Of a stretch of 13,432 nucleotides of DNA, positions 1 to 5,937 are shown piece by piece. The number at the start of each line of letters is the position of its first letter. Within the stretch, counting starts at the first letter, position 1. Source of the stretch: SURF-24 sp964537965 (lineage in GTDB: Bacteria; Bacteroidota; Ignavibacteria; Ignavibacteriales; SURF-24); assembly GCA_964537965.1 (NCBI GenBank), contig CAZIDB010000127.1, positions 1 through 13,432 on the forward strand, read 5' to 3'. The notes below the pieces were generated by a model. The model had not been told where the DNA came from. It did not search any database and saw only the letters and a program-made list of their open reading frames with translations. The position numbers and the translations under genes are program-made.

Positions 1-803
1 TTGCCTTAGGTTTTGGAAGTATTTTATTTAATTATGAGAAGAACACTAATCTTTCTAAGAATGATAAATACTCCTATGAATACCAGTTTGAAGCTGGGAT
101 TGGTGCAGAATGGTTTTTGGGAAATGACTGGAAATTAAAAACAGAATTAGTTTACCATACACCAGCAAATGCGGGAATTGATGGCATTACAACTCCAAAT
201 GTTGGAACAGGAATATTAGGCGGTGAAAGTGATACTTATATGCGGTTTGATCTTGGTGTAATGTATTACTTTTCCAAAGGTGAAAAATCAAAACTTTGCG
301 ATTTGTATTCCGGAATTAGTTCTAATAATAGTCCTTCAATTGATTATGATAGAATTGAAGAGATAGTTAAAAAATATCAAACTGAACCTTCAGAAAATAT
401 TGATTATGAAAAGATTGCCGAGATTGTAAGAAATAATCAAACTCCTGCTTCTTCTGAATACCAGGGAAGATGGATTTTGGTTGGAGTTAATTTTGATTTC
501 GGCAGTTACCGGATAAAACCGGAAGCATATTCAATTCTGTGTAATGCGGCTCAGGTTCTTCTGTTAAATCCAGGTATTAAAGTTGAAATCCAGGGACATA
601 CGGATAATATTGATTCTGATTCTAAAAATATGAAATTGTCTCTTGAAAGAGCAAAAGCTGTTAGGACATTCTTAATTTCAAAAGGTATTGCAGACGAGCG
701 GCTTACTGCTGTTGGATACGGAAGCAAATATCCAGTTGCAGAAAACAGTACCGAGCTGGGCAGAAGTATGAACAGACGGATTGAATTTAAAATTATTAAA
801 TAA
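1..803 (+). CDS. OmpA-family outer-membrane protein, 5'-truncated
   Basis: The reading frame is open at the left edge (first full codon at 3), so the signal peptide and start of the barrel are missing; 266 residues remain. The first roughly 95 residues alternate polar and hydrophobic/aromatic positions (FEAGIGAEWFL, MRFDLGVMYYF), as in a membrane beta-barrel. A linker with two 20-residue repeats follows, then a C-terminal OmpA peptidoglycan-binding domain: VNFDFGSYRIKPEA, GHTDN, LSLERAKAVRTFL, LTAVGYG, and final NRRIEF. The GHTD aspartate and LSLERA arginine are the residues that bind diaminopimelate in this family. The inferred role is anchoring the outer membrane to the cell wall. The next gene starts 41 bases downstream. 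The domain call is firm; whether the N-terminus is an OmpA-type or another barrel cannot be seen. Confidence 0.9.
   Translation, partial: ALGFGSILFNYEKNTNLSKNDKYSYEYQFEAGIGAEWFLGNDWKLKTELVYHTPANAGIDGITTPNVGTGILGGESDTYMRFDLGVMYYFSKGEKSKLCDLYSGISSNNSPSIDYDRIEEIVKKYQTEPSENIDYEKIAEIVRNNQTPASSEYQGRWILVGVNFDFGSYRIKPEAYSILCNAAQVLLLNPGIKVEIQGHTDNIDSDSKNMKLSLERAKAVRTFLISKGIADERLTAVGYGSKYPVAENSTELGRSMNRRIEFKIIK
339..458 (+). repeat. Two-copy 60-bp in-frame repeat in the OmpA linker
   Basis: Copies at 339-398 and 399-458 encode IDYDRIEEIVKKYQTEPSEN and IDYEKIAEIVRNNQTPASSE. The period is exactly 20 codons. Identity is higher at protein than DNA level, so the duplication is old and under selection. Each copy is a short charged amphipathic helix followed by a Pro/Ser-rich turn, lying between the barrel and the peptidoglycan-binding domain. 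It probably sets the reach of the periplasmic linker. Confidence 0.8.
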
Positions 804-844
804 ATTATTGGGAGTTAACAGTAAGTTATTCTGATTTTTGAAAT

Positions 845-2116
845 ATGAAAAAAATACTTGTATGCGTTGTACTTTGCCTTAATACATTTCTGTTTTCACA
901 AACCATTTCATTTGATGAATTCATTCAAACCAGTACGGGATTTTTAAATAAAGAAGCGCTCGAACTGGTTAAAGAATCATTTGAAAAAGATTGCCTCGTT
1001 ACCTCTGCAGATATCGGGGATATTTCCGGCGACGGCAAAAATGATTTTGCAATTTCAATAAGAGAAAAGAAAGCAAAGGACAGGATTATAAACATAAATA
1101 TCTATTGCGATTCTGCCGGTAATTATATTAAAGTCTTTTCGGATTATCTCCAGTTCTACGAGCTCCCGATTGAAATAGCTTTCAATATTTCTAAACAGGT
1201 GTGCTATGTTACGCAGAAATTAGAAGACAGAAAATGGAAGGTGACAGGTTATACATTTCTAAAGAATGAATTAAAAGTGGTTGACCTTTATTCAACGGAT
1301 GTACTTCCCGTTAACAAACGCTGGCAGGTTGGTGAAGAGAATTATAATAACTTTATTGATCTTACTTCTTTTAACGGTTATTTCGATTTGAACTCTATTG
1401 AGCAGTTCAAGAAAAGTAAGTTCTATGTTTTCCCGGTATATAATAAAAAGCGGAATCTGTATAAGGAATATAAAAGAGAAATTGAACTAAACAACCTTTG
1501 GAACTGGCAGGACACAATTGTTAATAAACATTACGGGAAAGTATCTTTCAGTAATTCTGATGATAAGCTTAGTATGCATTTAACTTTGTTGAATGATCTT
1601 ATTGAAAAATTCGGTAAGACGGAAAAAATTAAAATATCCTGTGCTATTGATCGTGGTTTGAAAAGGCTGAACGACATCAGCAAAACATCAATTAAACACT
1701 TATCGGTACGGAATAGACCTGATGAGAATATTTCCAATATTGAAATAGAAGTACTTCCCGGAATTTCAAACAGGACAAAGTTTGAAGTAAAAACCGGAAA
1801 GAACTATTCTGAAATTTTTCAGAATGATATTTATGTAAATGTTGAATCTGAATCGGGCTGGAATCTTGATGTGGATATTCCGCTTAAGTACCTCAACCTT
1901 TCTGAAAATCAGAATGAGCTTGGCGTTTACATTATGGTTCGTTTTACCCTTAATGATGAAGAAATTGTTTTGACGAGCTCGAGCGGTAATATTACAGATC
2001 CGTCTTCATATTCCAGGCTTATCTTTATGAATGACAATCAGTTTTACGGTTATGTTGAAAATGCCAAACTGGAAAAACTTATAAACCTTTTGCGTGCTAA
2101 TGCAATAATTTATTAA
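845..2116 (+). CDS. Secreted protein of unknown function with FG-GAP/EF-hand-like motif
   Basis: This 423-residue protein has a clear signal peptide (MKKILVCVVLCLNTFLFSQ, probable cleavage near FSQ-TIS). Around residues 57-71, DIGDISGDGKNDFAISI has the DxxGDGxxDF pattern of FG-GAP/VCBS calcium-binding loops; only one copy is evident. The C-terminal half (about 235-400) is beta-rich, with runs such as NDIYVNVESESGWNLDVDIP, resembling the layout of CBM9-like or DOMON-like ligand-binding domains; this is weak and rests on pattern only. No catalytic motif was recognised. I see no good Shine-Dalgarno before the ATG (GGGAG at 810-814 is too far), which is common in Bacteroidota-like genomes. It probably acts in the periplasm or on the surface. 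It could be co-transcribed with the OmpA gene 41 bases upstream. Confidence 0.75.
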   Translation: MKKILVCVVLCLNTFLFSQTISFDEFIQTSTGFLNKEALELVKESFEKDCLVTSADIGDISGDGKNDFAISIREKKAKDRIININIYCDSAGNYIKVFSDYLQFYELPIEIAFNISKQVCYVTQKLEDRKWKVTGYTFLKNELKVVDLYSTDVLPVNKRWQVGEENYNNFIDLTSFNGYFDLNSIEQFKKSKFYVFPVYNKKRNLYKEYKREIELNNLWNWQDTIVNKHYGKVSFSNSDDKLSMHLTLLNDLIEKFGKTEKIKISCAIDRGLKRLNDISKTSIKHLSVRNRPDENISNIEIEVLPGISNRTKFEVKTGKNYSEIFQNDIYVNVESESGWNLDVDIPLKYLNLSENQNELGVYIMVRFTLNDEEIVLTSSSGNITDPSSYSRLIFMNDNQFYGYVENAKLEKLINLLRANAIIY

Positions 2117-2133
2117 AAATTAATTTTGAAAGG

Positions 2134-2154
2134 CTTTACTTTTAAAAAGTAAAG
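2134..2154 (+). repeat. Perfect 10-bp inverted repeat after the secreted-protein gene
   Basis: CTTTACTTTT (2134-2143) and AAAAGTAAAG (2145-2154) are exact reverse complements separated by one base; as RNA this would be a roughly 7-bp stem with an AT loop. It begins 18 bases past the preceding stop codon. It lacks a following T-tract, so it is at best a weak terminator for the upstream gene. It also overlaps the candidate pyr promoter and could be an operator. Confidence 0.35.
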
Positions 2155-2165
2155 GAATAGATTTG
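2135..2165 (+). promoter_or_regulatory. Candidate Bacteroidota-type promoter for the pyr operon
   Basis: TAGATTTG at 2158-2165 matches the -7 consensus TAnnTTTG known for the Bacteroidota housekeeping sigma factor. Nineteen bases upstream, TTTA (2135-2138) matches three of four bases of the -33 TTTG element. Initiation would fall near 2170-2174, just ahead of the PyrR-binding loop, giving a leader of about 110 bases. It is speculative because the organism is not established and the DNA is AT-rich. Confidence 0.3.
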
Positions 2166-2176
2166 AAACAGTAATT

Positions 2177-2212
2177 GCTTTTAAATTTATCCGGCGAGGT
2201 AAAAAAAGGTGC
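2177..2212 (+). promoter_or_regulatory. PyrR-binding loop (anti-antiterminator) in the pyr leader
   Basis: TCCGGCGAGG at 2190-2199 matches the Bacillus PyrR-binding core UCCAGAGAGG at eight of ten bases, including the hexaloop pattern CNGNGA (CGGCGA, 2192-2197). The fold fits the family: the loop is closed by C2191-G2198 and a U2190-G2199 wobble. An upper stem pairs 2186-2189 with 2200-2203. A purine-rich internal bulge follows (AAA 2183-2185 opposite AAA 2204-2206). A weaker lower stem pairs 2177-2182 with 2207-2212 and contains one mismatch. In known systems UMP-bound PyrR stabilises this element when pyrimidines are abundant, which frees the downstream terminator to form. The gene directly downstream encodes PyrR, which supports autoregulation. 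The structure is hand-folded. Confidence 0.75.
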
Positions 2213-2243
2213 TAATAAAATATTACATAACAGAAATAGGAGA

Positions 2244-2282
2244 CCTCCAATCCCGCTAATTTGGGAACGGAGGATTTTTTTT
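2244..2282 (+). terminator. pyr attenuator hairpin overlapping the pyrR ribosome-binding site
   Basis: CCTCC (2244-2248) pairs with GGAGG (2269-2273) and TCCC (2251-2254) with GGGA (2263-2266). A two-by-two internal loop separates the stems and the hairpin loop is 8 bases. A run of eight T follows directly (2275-2282), so this has the form of an intrinsic terminator ending at the pyrR start codon. GGAGG is also the only good Shine-Dalgarno for the ATG at 2283 (9-base spacing), so the folded hairpin would hide it. GAGGT in the PyrR loop (2196-2200) is complementary to ACCTC (2243-2247), giving a plausible but short antiterminator that excludes both other structures. Confidence 0.75.
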
Positions 2283-2840
2283 ATGGATGCTACAATAAAA
2301 GCTACAATAATAGACAAAGAAGGGATGAACAGAACGGTCACCCGTCTGGCTCACGAAATTCTTGAAAAGAACAAAGGTTCGCAAAACCTTGTAATTATCG
2401 GTATGAGAACCCGCGGCGAATTCATCGCCAATAGAATCTGGGATAAGATCAGGGAGATTGACAATTCAACTCCGCCGCTTGGTGTACTGGATATAACTCT
2501 TTACCGTGATGATTTCAGGATGCGGTTAAAGCAGCCCCAGGTTTCAGTTACGAACATAACCTTCGACATTTCCGATAAACACGTAATTCTTATTGATGAT
2601 GTTCTCTATACCGGCAGAACTGTCCGCGCTGCTTTAGGTGCATTAATGGATTTAGGAAGACCAAATACAATTCAGTTGTGCGTTCTTGTAGACAGAGGAC
2701 ACCGCGAATTGCCTATTAAAGCAGACTTTGTGGGAAAGAATATTCCTACTTCTATAAACGAAGAAGTAAGAGTTAAGATGAATGAATATGATGGTGAAGA
2801 TGCTGTTTACTTAGTTGATGTTTCCAATGTGAAATCATAA
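2283..2840 (+). CDS. pyrR: PyrR, pyrimidine operon RNA-binding attenuation regulator
   Basis: This 185-residue protein matches the usual PyrR length (about 180). PyrR has a phosphoribosyltransferase fold, binds UMP/UTP and PRPP, and in its uridine-nucleotide form binds pyr leader RNA; many members have weak uracil phosphoribosyltransferase activity. Family signatures are LTRxAHE-like TRLAHEILEKNKG (20-32), GMRTRGEFIA (40-49), DITLYRDD (70-77), the PRPP loop VILIDDVLYTGRT (101-113), GRPNTIQL, and VDRGHRELPIKADFVGKNIP (136-155). The ATG at 2283 is chosen because it has GGAGG 9 bases upstream and the protein then aligns with known PyrR N-termini; an in-frame TTG at 2175 would translate the leader structures. 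It is first in an operon with pyrB and pyrC, behind its own PyrR-type leader. Confidence 0.96.
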   Translation: MDATIKATIIDKEGMNRTVTRLAHEILEKNKGSQNLVIIGMRTRGEFIANRIWDKIREIDNSTPPLGVLDITLYRDDFRMRLKQPQVSVTNITFDISDKHVILIDDVLYTGRTVRAALGALMDLGRPNTIQLCVLVDRGHRELPIKADFVGKNIPTSINEEVRVKMNEYDGEDAVYLVDVSNVKS

Positions 2841-2888
2841 ATGCATTTTTTCCATTCTTTATTTTGAAATTAAACGGAGTAATATAAA

Positions 2889-3809
2889 ATGCCATTATCA
2901 AGCAGACATTTATTAGGGCTGCAGGGAGTTCCTAAAGAAGATATACAGCTTATACTTGATACCGCTGTAACATTCAGAGAAGTTTTGGAACGCCCGATTA
3001 AAAAAGTACCGACACTTCAGGGCAAAACTATTGTTAATTTATTTTATGAAGCTTCTACTAGAACAAGAATTTCATTTGAGCTTGCACAGAAAAGACTTTC
3101 AGCAGATACAATCAATTTTACAACATCAACAAGCAGCACAAAAAAAGGCGAGACTTTTAAAGATACTGTCCGTAATATTGAAGCGATGAAAGTTGATATG
3201 GTTGTAGTGCGTCATGCTTCGGCAGGTGTTCCTCAATTCCTTACAAAAATTTCCAAGGCAAATATTATAAATGCCGGCGATGGTGCTCACGAACATCCGA
3301 CACAGGGTTTGCTGGATATGTATTCTATCCGCGAAAAACTTGGGAAGCTTGAAGGATTGAAGATTTGTATAGTTGGAGATATTTCTCACAGCCGTGTTGC
3401 ATTATCTAACATTTTCGGATTAACTACAATGGGAGCAAAAGTTTCCGTATGTGCCCCATCTACTTTGATTCCAAGAGAAATTGAAAAGCTTGGTGTAAAA
3501 GTTCTTGATAGTATTGATGAAGCAATTGAAGAGAATGAAGTTCTGAACGTTTTAAGGATTCAGCTTGAAAGACAAGCGGGAGCATCATTCCCGTCATTAC
3601 GCGAATATCATAATTATTTTGGAATCACAAAGGAACGTCTTGAAAAATATAACAAGGATATTGTCATACTTCATCCTGGTCCTATAAACAGGGGAGTTGA
3701 GTTATCATCTGAAGTAGCTGACGGACCATACCAGATAATTCTGAACCAGGTTACAAATGGTGTAGCTATCAGGATGGCAGTCCTTTATTTGCTTGGAACA
3801 ATGAATTGA
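2889..3809 (+). CDS. pyrB: Aspartate carbamoyltransferase catalytic subunit
   Basis: This enzyme catalyses the second step of de novo pyrimidine synthesis: carbamoyl phosphate plus L-aspartate gives N-carbamoyl-aspartate, in the cytoplasm as a trimer. At 306 residues it has the normal length. The carbamoyl-phosphate site STRTR is at 56-60, the lysine loop STKKGET at 83-89, RHA at 108-110, HEHPTQ with the catalytic-type His134 at 134-139, and the aspartate-domain HPGPINRG at 262-269. GGAG at 2876-2879 lies 9 bases before the ATG, and pyrR ends 48 bases upstream. No pyrI regulatory subunit is present in the window, so control probably comes from the PyrR leader; the next gene is pyrC, as in Bacillus-type pyr operons. 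Confidence 0.97.
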   Translation: MPLSSRHLLGLQGVPKEDIQLILDTAVTFREVLERPIKKVPTLQGKTIVNLFYEASTRTRISFELAQKRLSADTINFTTSTSSTKKGETFKDTVRNIEAMKVDMVVVRHASAGVPQFLTKISKANIINAGDGAHEHPTQGLLDMYSIREKLGKLEGLKICIVGDISHSRVALSNIFGLTTMGAKVSVCAPSTLIPREIEKLGVKVLDSIDEAIEENEVLNVLRIQLERQAGASFPSLREYHNYFGITKERLEKYNKDIVILHPGPINRGVELSSEVADGPYQIILNQVTNGVAIRMAVLYLLGTMN

Positions 3810-3815
3810 CAATCA

Positions 3816-3835
3816 GATTTATTCTGAAATAAATC
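3816..3835 (+). repeat. Inverted repeat in the pyrB-pyrC spacer
   Basis: GATTTATT (3816-3823) and AATAAATC (3828-3835) are perfect reverse complements around CTGA, ending one base before the pyrC Shine-Dalgarno (AGAGGA, 3837-3842). A competing smaller hairpin, TCAGA/TCTGA, uses 3813-3827. No T-tract follows, so termination is unlikely; it may affect mRNA stability or pyrC initiation. In DNA this AT-rich, chance is a real alternative. Confidence 0.35.
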
Positions 3836-3848
3836 CAGAGGAATTAAA

Positions 3849-5138
3849 ATGAAAATTGCATTAAAAGAAATTACGATTATAAATCCTGACCAGAATCTTA
3901 ATACCAAATCTGATATTCTGATTGAAGATGGAATTATTAAGAAGATCGGTGAACTTACAAAAGAAGATTTGAAAAATACGAAAGTCTATGAGATGCAGAA
4001 TAAATATTGCGTGCCTGGTTTATTCGATATGCATGTGCATCTAAGAGAACCGGGCAGGGAAGATGAAGAAACAGTTATAACAGGTTGTAACGGTGCTGCT
4101 GTAGGAGGTTTTACAGGTATAGCATGTTTGCCGAATACCGAACCCGCAATTGATTCTGCTGAGGTAGTTAAATTCATAAAAGAGAAAGCGCAGGAGCATC
4201 TTGTTGATGTTTATCCTGTTGCTGCTGCAACTTTATGCCGTAAGGGTGAAGCGCTTTCACCAATGCTTGAACTGCAGGAAGCAGGCGCCGTAGCATTTTC
4301 CGATGACGGTACAACTATAGCTAACGCCAAAATTCTTCGATTTGCATTTGAATATGCTAATATGCTCGGCATGCCAGTTATTGAACATTGTGAAGATTTA
4401 TCTTTAGCAGGCGGGGCAATGAACGAAGGTTTTACTTCAACATTTCTTGGCCTTCCGGCAATACCTTCAATTGCAGAAGATCTAATTGTTATGAGAGATA
4501 TTATAGTTGCTGAATATACAAATGGCAAAATCCACATTGCACATATAAGTACAAAAAATGCAGTTGATATGGTTAGGCAGGCTAAAGCAAAGGGAATTAA
4601 AGTAACTGCTGAAGTTACTCCGCATCATTTTACGTTAAGCGAAGAAGCGCTTAAAACTTATGACACGAATACCAAAATGAATCCACCGCTGAGAACAAAA
4701 GAAGATGTAGATGCTATTCTTGAAGGTTTGAAAGACGGAACCATTGATTGTATCGCAAGCGATCATGCTCCTCATTCAATTGAAGAAAAGGAGATGGAAT
4801 TCCAGTATGCGCCTAACGGTATACTTGGATTGGAAACTTCGCTTGGTCTTGCTTTAAGTGAACTTGTACATAAAAAAGTTTTATCGTTAGAAACTTTAAT
4901 TGAAAAGATGGCGGTAAATCCAAGAAAGATACTTGGAATTCCCGTTCCTGAAATTTCTGAAGGTGAAGTTGCTAATATTACTTTAATTGATGTTGACAGC
5001 ATCTGGCAGGTTGACGTTAATTCATTTAAATCAAAGTCAAAGAATTCTCCGTTTGATAAAAAATTACTGACCGGAAAAGCAGTCGGAGTAATAAATAAAA
5101 ACCAGTTGTTTATAGATAACCAGTTTGTAAAATTATAA
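3849..5138 (+). CDS. pyrC: Dihydroorotase, class I
   Basis: This is the zinc amidohydrolase for the third pyrimidine step, reversible cyclisation of N-carbamoyl-aspartate to dihydroorotate. At 429 residues it fits class I bacterial enzymes. Metal and active-site residues are visible: HVH at 62-64 in DMHVHLREPG, Asp153 in SDDG, His180 in EHCED, His232 in HIAHIS, and catalytic Asp305 in ASDHAPH. The substrate-binding stretch NGILGLET is also present. The Asp-type ligand at 153, in place of the carboxylated lysine of class II enzymes, is normal for this class (Aquifex/Bacillus type). AGAGGA at 3837-3842 is well placed for the ATG. pyrB ends 39 bases upstream and the SIMPL gene begins 17 bases downstream, so all are probably one transcript. 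Confidence 0.97.
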   Translation: MKIALKEITIINPDQNLNTKSDILIEDGIIKKIGELTKEDLKNTKVYEMQNKYCVPGLFDMHVHLREPGREDEETVITGCNGAAVGGFTGIACLPNTEPAIDSAEVVKFIKEKAQEHLVDVYPVAAATLCRKGEALSPMLELQEAGAVAFSDDGTTIANAKILRFAFEYANMLGMPVIEHCEDLSLAGGAMNEGFTSTFLGLPAIPSIAEDLIVMRDIIVAEYTNGKIHIAHISTKNAVDMVRQAKAKGIKVTAEVTPHHFTLSEEALKTYDTNTKMNPPLRTKEDVDAILEGLKDGTIDCIASDHAPHSIEEKEMEFQYAPNGILGLETSLGLALSELVHKKVLSLETLIEKMAVNPRKILGIPVPEISEGEVANITLIDVDSIWQVDVNSFKSKSKNSPFDKKLLTGKAVGVINKNQLFIDNQFVKL

Positions 5139-5155
5139 TTGCCTGAGGATGATGA

Positions 5156-5884
5156 ATGAAGAACAATCCATATCTTTTACCTATTTGTGTTTTAAGCGCT
5201 GCTTTTATAATCTGTTCAATTATTATCTCGTCAACCTGGCGTGCAAACGCTATGAAAGACCAGACGATTACTGTAACCGGCTCTGCAAAGAAAGAAATTG
5301 TTTCTGATCTTGGATTTTTACGCGGTACTATTTCTGCAAATGCTTCAAGTGCACAGGCGGCTTTCCGGGAATTAAATTCTCAAAAACCATTATTGATTGA
5401 GTATCTTACCGGCAAAGGATTTCCGAAAGATAAAATTAATTTCTTTACTGTTAATGGTTACCCGGTATATGAAATTAGTAGTGCAGGTATGCAGACAAGC
5501 AACATAATTGGTTATAACTATAGCCAGCGTATTGAAATAAGTTCGACTGATGTACAGAAGATAAAAGAAATTTCACTTGATATAAGTTCACTTATAGACA
5601 AAGGTGTTAATTTTATGGTTGAAATGCCTGAGTATCATTACACAAAAATTGCTGATTTGAAAATAGAAATTCAGGCAATGGCAGCAAATGATGCGATGAA
5701 ACGTGCAGAGAAAATTGCAGCATCTACAGAAAGAACACTTGGTCCGTTGAGAAATGCACGAATGGGTGTACTGCAAATTATTCCGAAGTTCTCCAATGTA
5801 ATTTCAGACTATGGTGTTAATGATCTTGGTTCAATTGAAAAAGAAATTGCCGCTGTTGTAACAGCATCGTTTGAAATTAAATAA
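5156..5884 (+). CDS. SIMPL-domain (DUF541) membrane-anchored periplasmic protein
   Basis: The 242-residue product has an uncleaved-looking N-terminal membrane segment (about residues 6-26). The SIMPL/DUF541 pattern follows: ITVTGSAKKEIVSDLGFLRGTI near 38-59, a central domain with YNYSQRIEISSTDVQKI, the conserved AANDAMKRAEKIAAS segment, and a C-terminal beta-strand (AVVTASFEIK). Proteins of this family are periplasmic or secreted, often hexameric, and linked to stress or oxidative damage in a few cases; the biochemical function is unknown. GAGGA at 5145-5149 supports the ATG at 5156 over the out-of-frame ATGs just upstream. It is the last gene of the pyr transcript, 17 bases after pyrC, but has no known role in pyrimidine synthesis; the linkage looks incidental. 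The terminator follows at once. Confidence 0.88.
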   Translation: MKNNPYLLPICVLSAAFIICSIIISSTWRANAMKDQTITVTGSAKKEIVSDLGFLRGTISANASSAQAAFRELNSQKPLLIEYLTGKGFPKDKINFFTVNGYPVYEISSAGMQTSNIIGYNYSQRIEISSTDVQKIKEISLDISSLIDKGVNFMVEMPEYHYTKIADLKIEIQAMAANDAMKRAEKIAASTERTLGPLRNARMGVLQIIPKFSNVISDYGVNDLGSIEKEIAAVVTASFEIK

Positions 5885-5897
5885 AAAGCCCATCCCC

Positions 5898-5926
5898 AAA
5901 CCCCTTCCCCAAGGGAAGGGGTTTTT
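5898..5926. terminator. Strong terminator between convergent operons
   Basis: AAACCCCTTCCC (5898-5909) and GGGAAGGGGTTT (5913-5924) form a perfect 12-bp stem with the 3-base loop CAA. A short T run (5922-5926) ends it on the + strand, 14 bases after the SIMPL stop codon. On the - strand the stem ends in TTT followed by GGGGATGGGC, so termination of the efflux operon there is plausible but weaker. The C-rich approach (CCCATCCCC) plus palindrome resembles dispersed palindromic intergenic repeats seen in Bacteroidota-like genomes. Confidence 0.85.
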
Positions 5927-5937
5927 AAACATTTAAA

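Noticed and set aside
117..803. OmpA-family gene starting at TTG 117
   Set aside because: The frame stays open to the left edge with barrel-like sequence before 117, so the gene is simply truncated by the window.
2121..2128. TAATTTTG, a perfect TAnnTTTG match just after the secreted-protein gene
   Set aside because: No TTTG or TTG lies about 19 bases upstream (nearest is 28 bases away); the match at 2158-2165 has better spacing.
2175..2282. Longer pyrR reading frame starting from TTG at 2175
   Set aside because: The extra 36 codons run through the PyrR-binding loop and attenuator, have no Shine-Dalgarno and extend beyond known PyrR N-termini; the ATG at 2283 has GGAGG at proper spacing.
3986..4537. 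Two - strand frames opposite pyrC
   Set aside because: Shadow frames of a highly conserved enzyme gene; no start signals or motifs.
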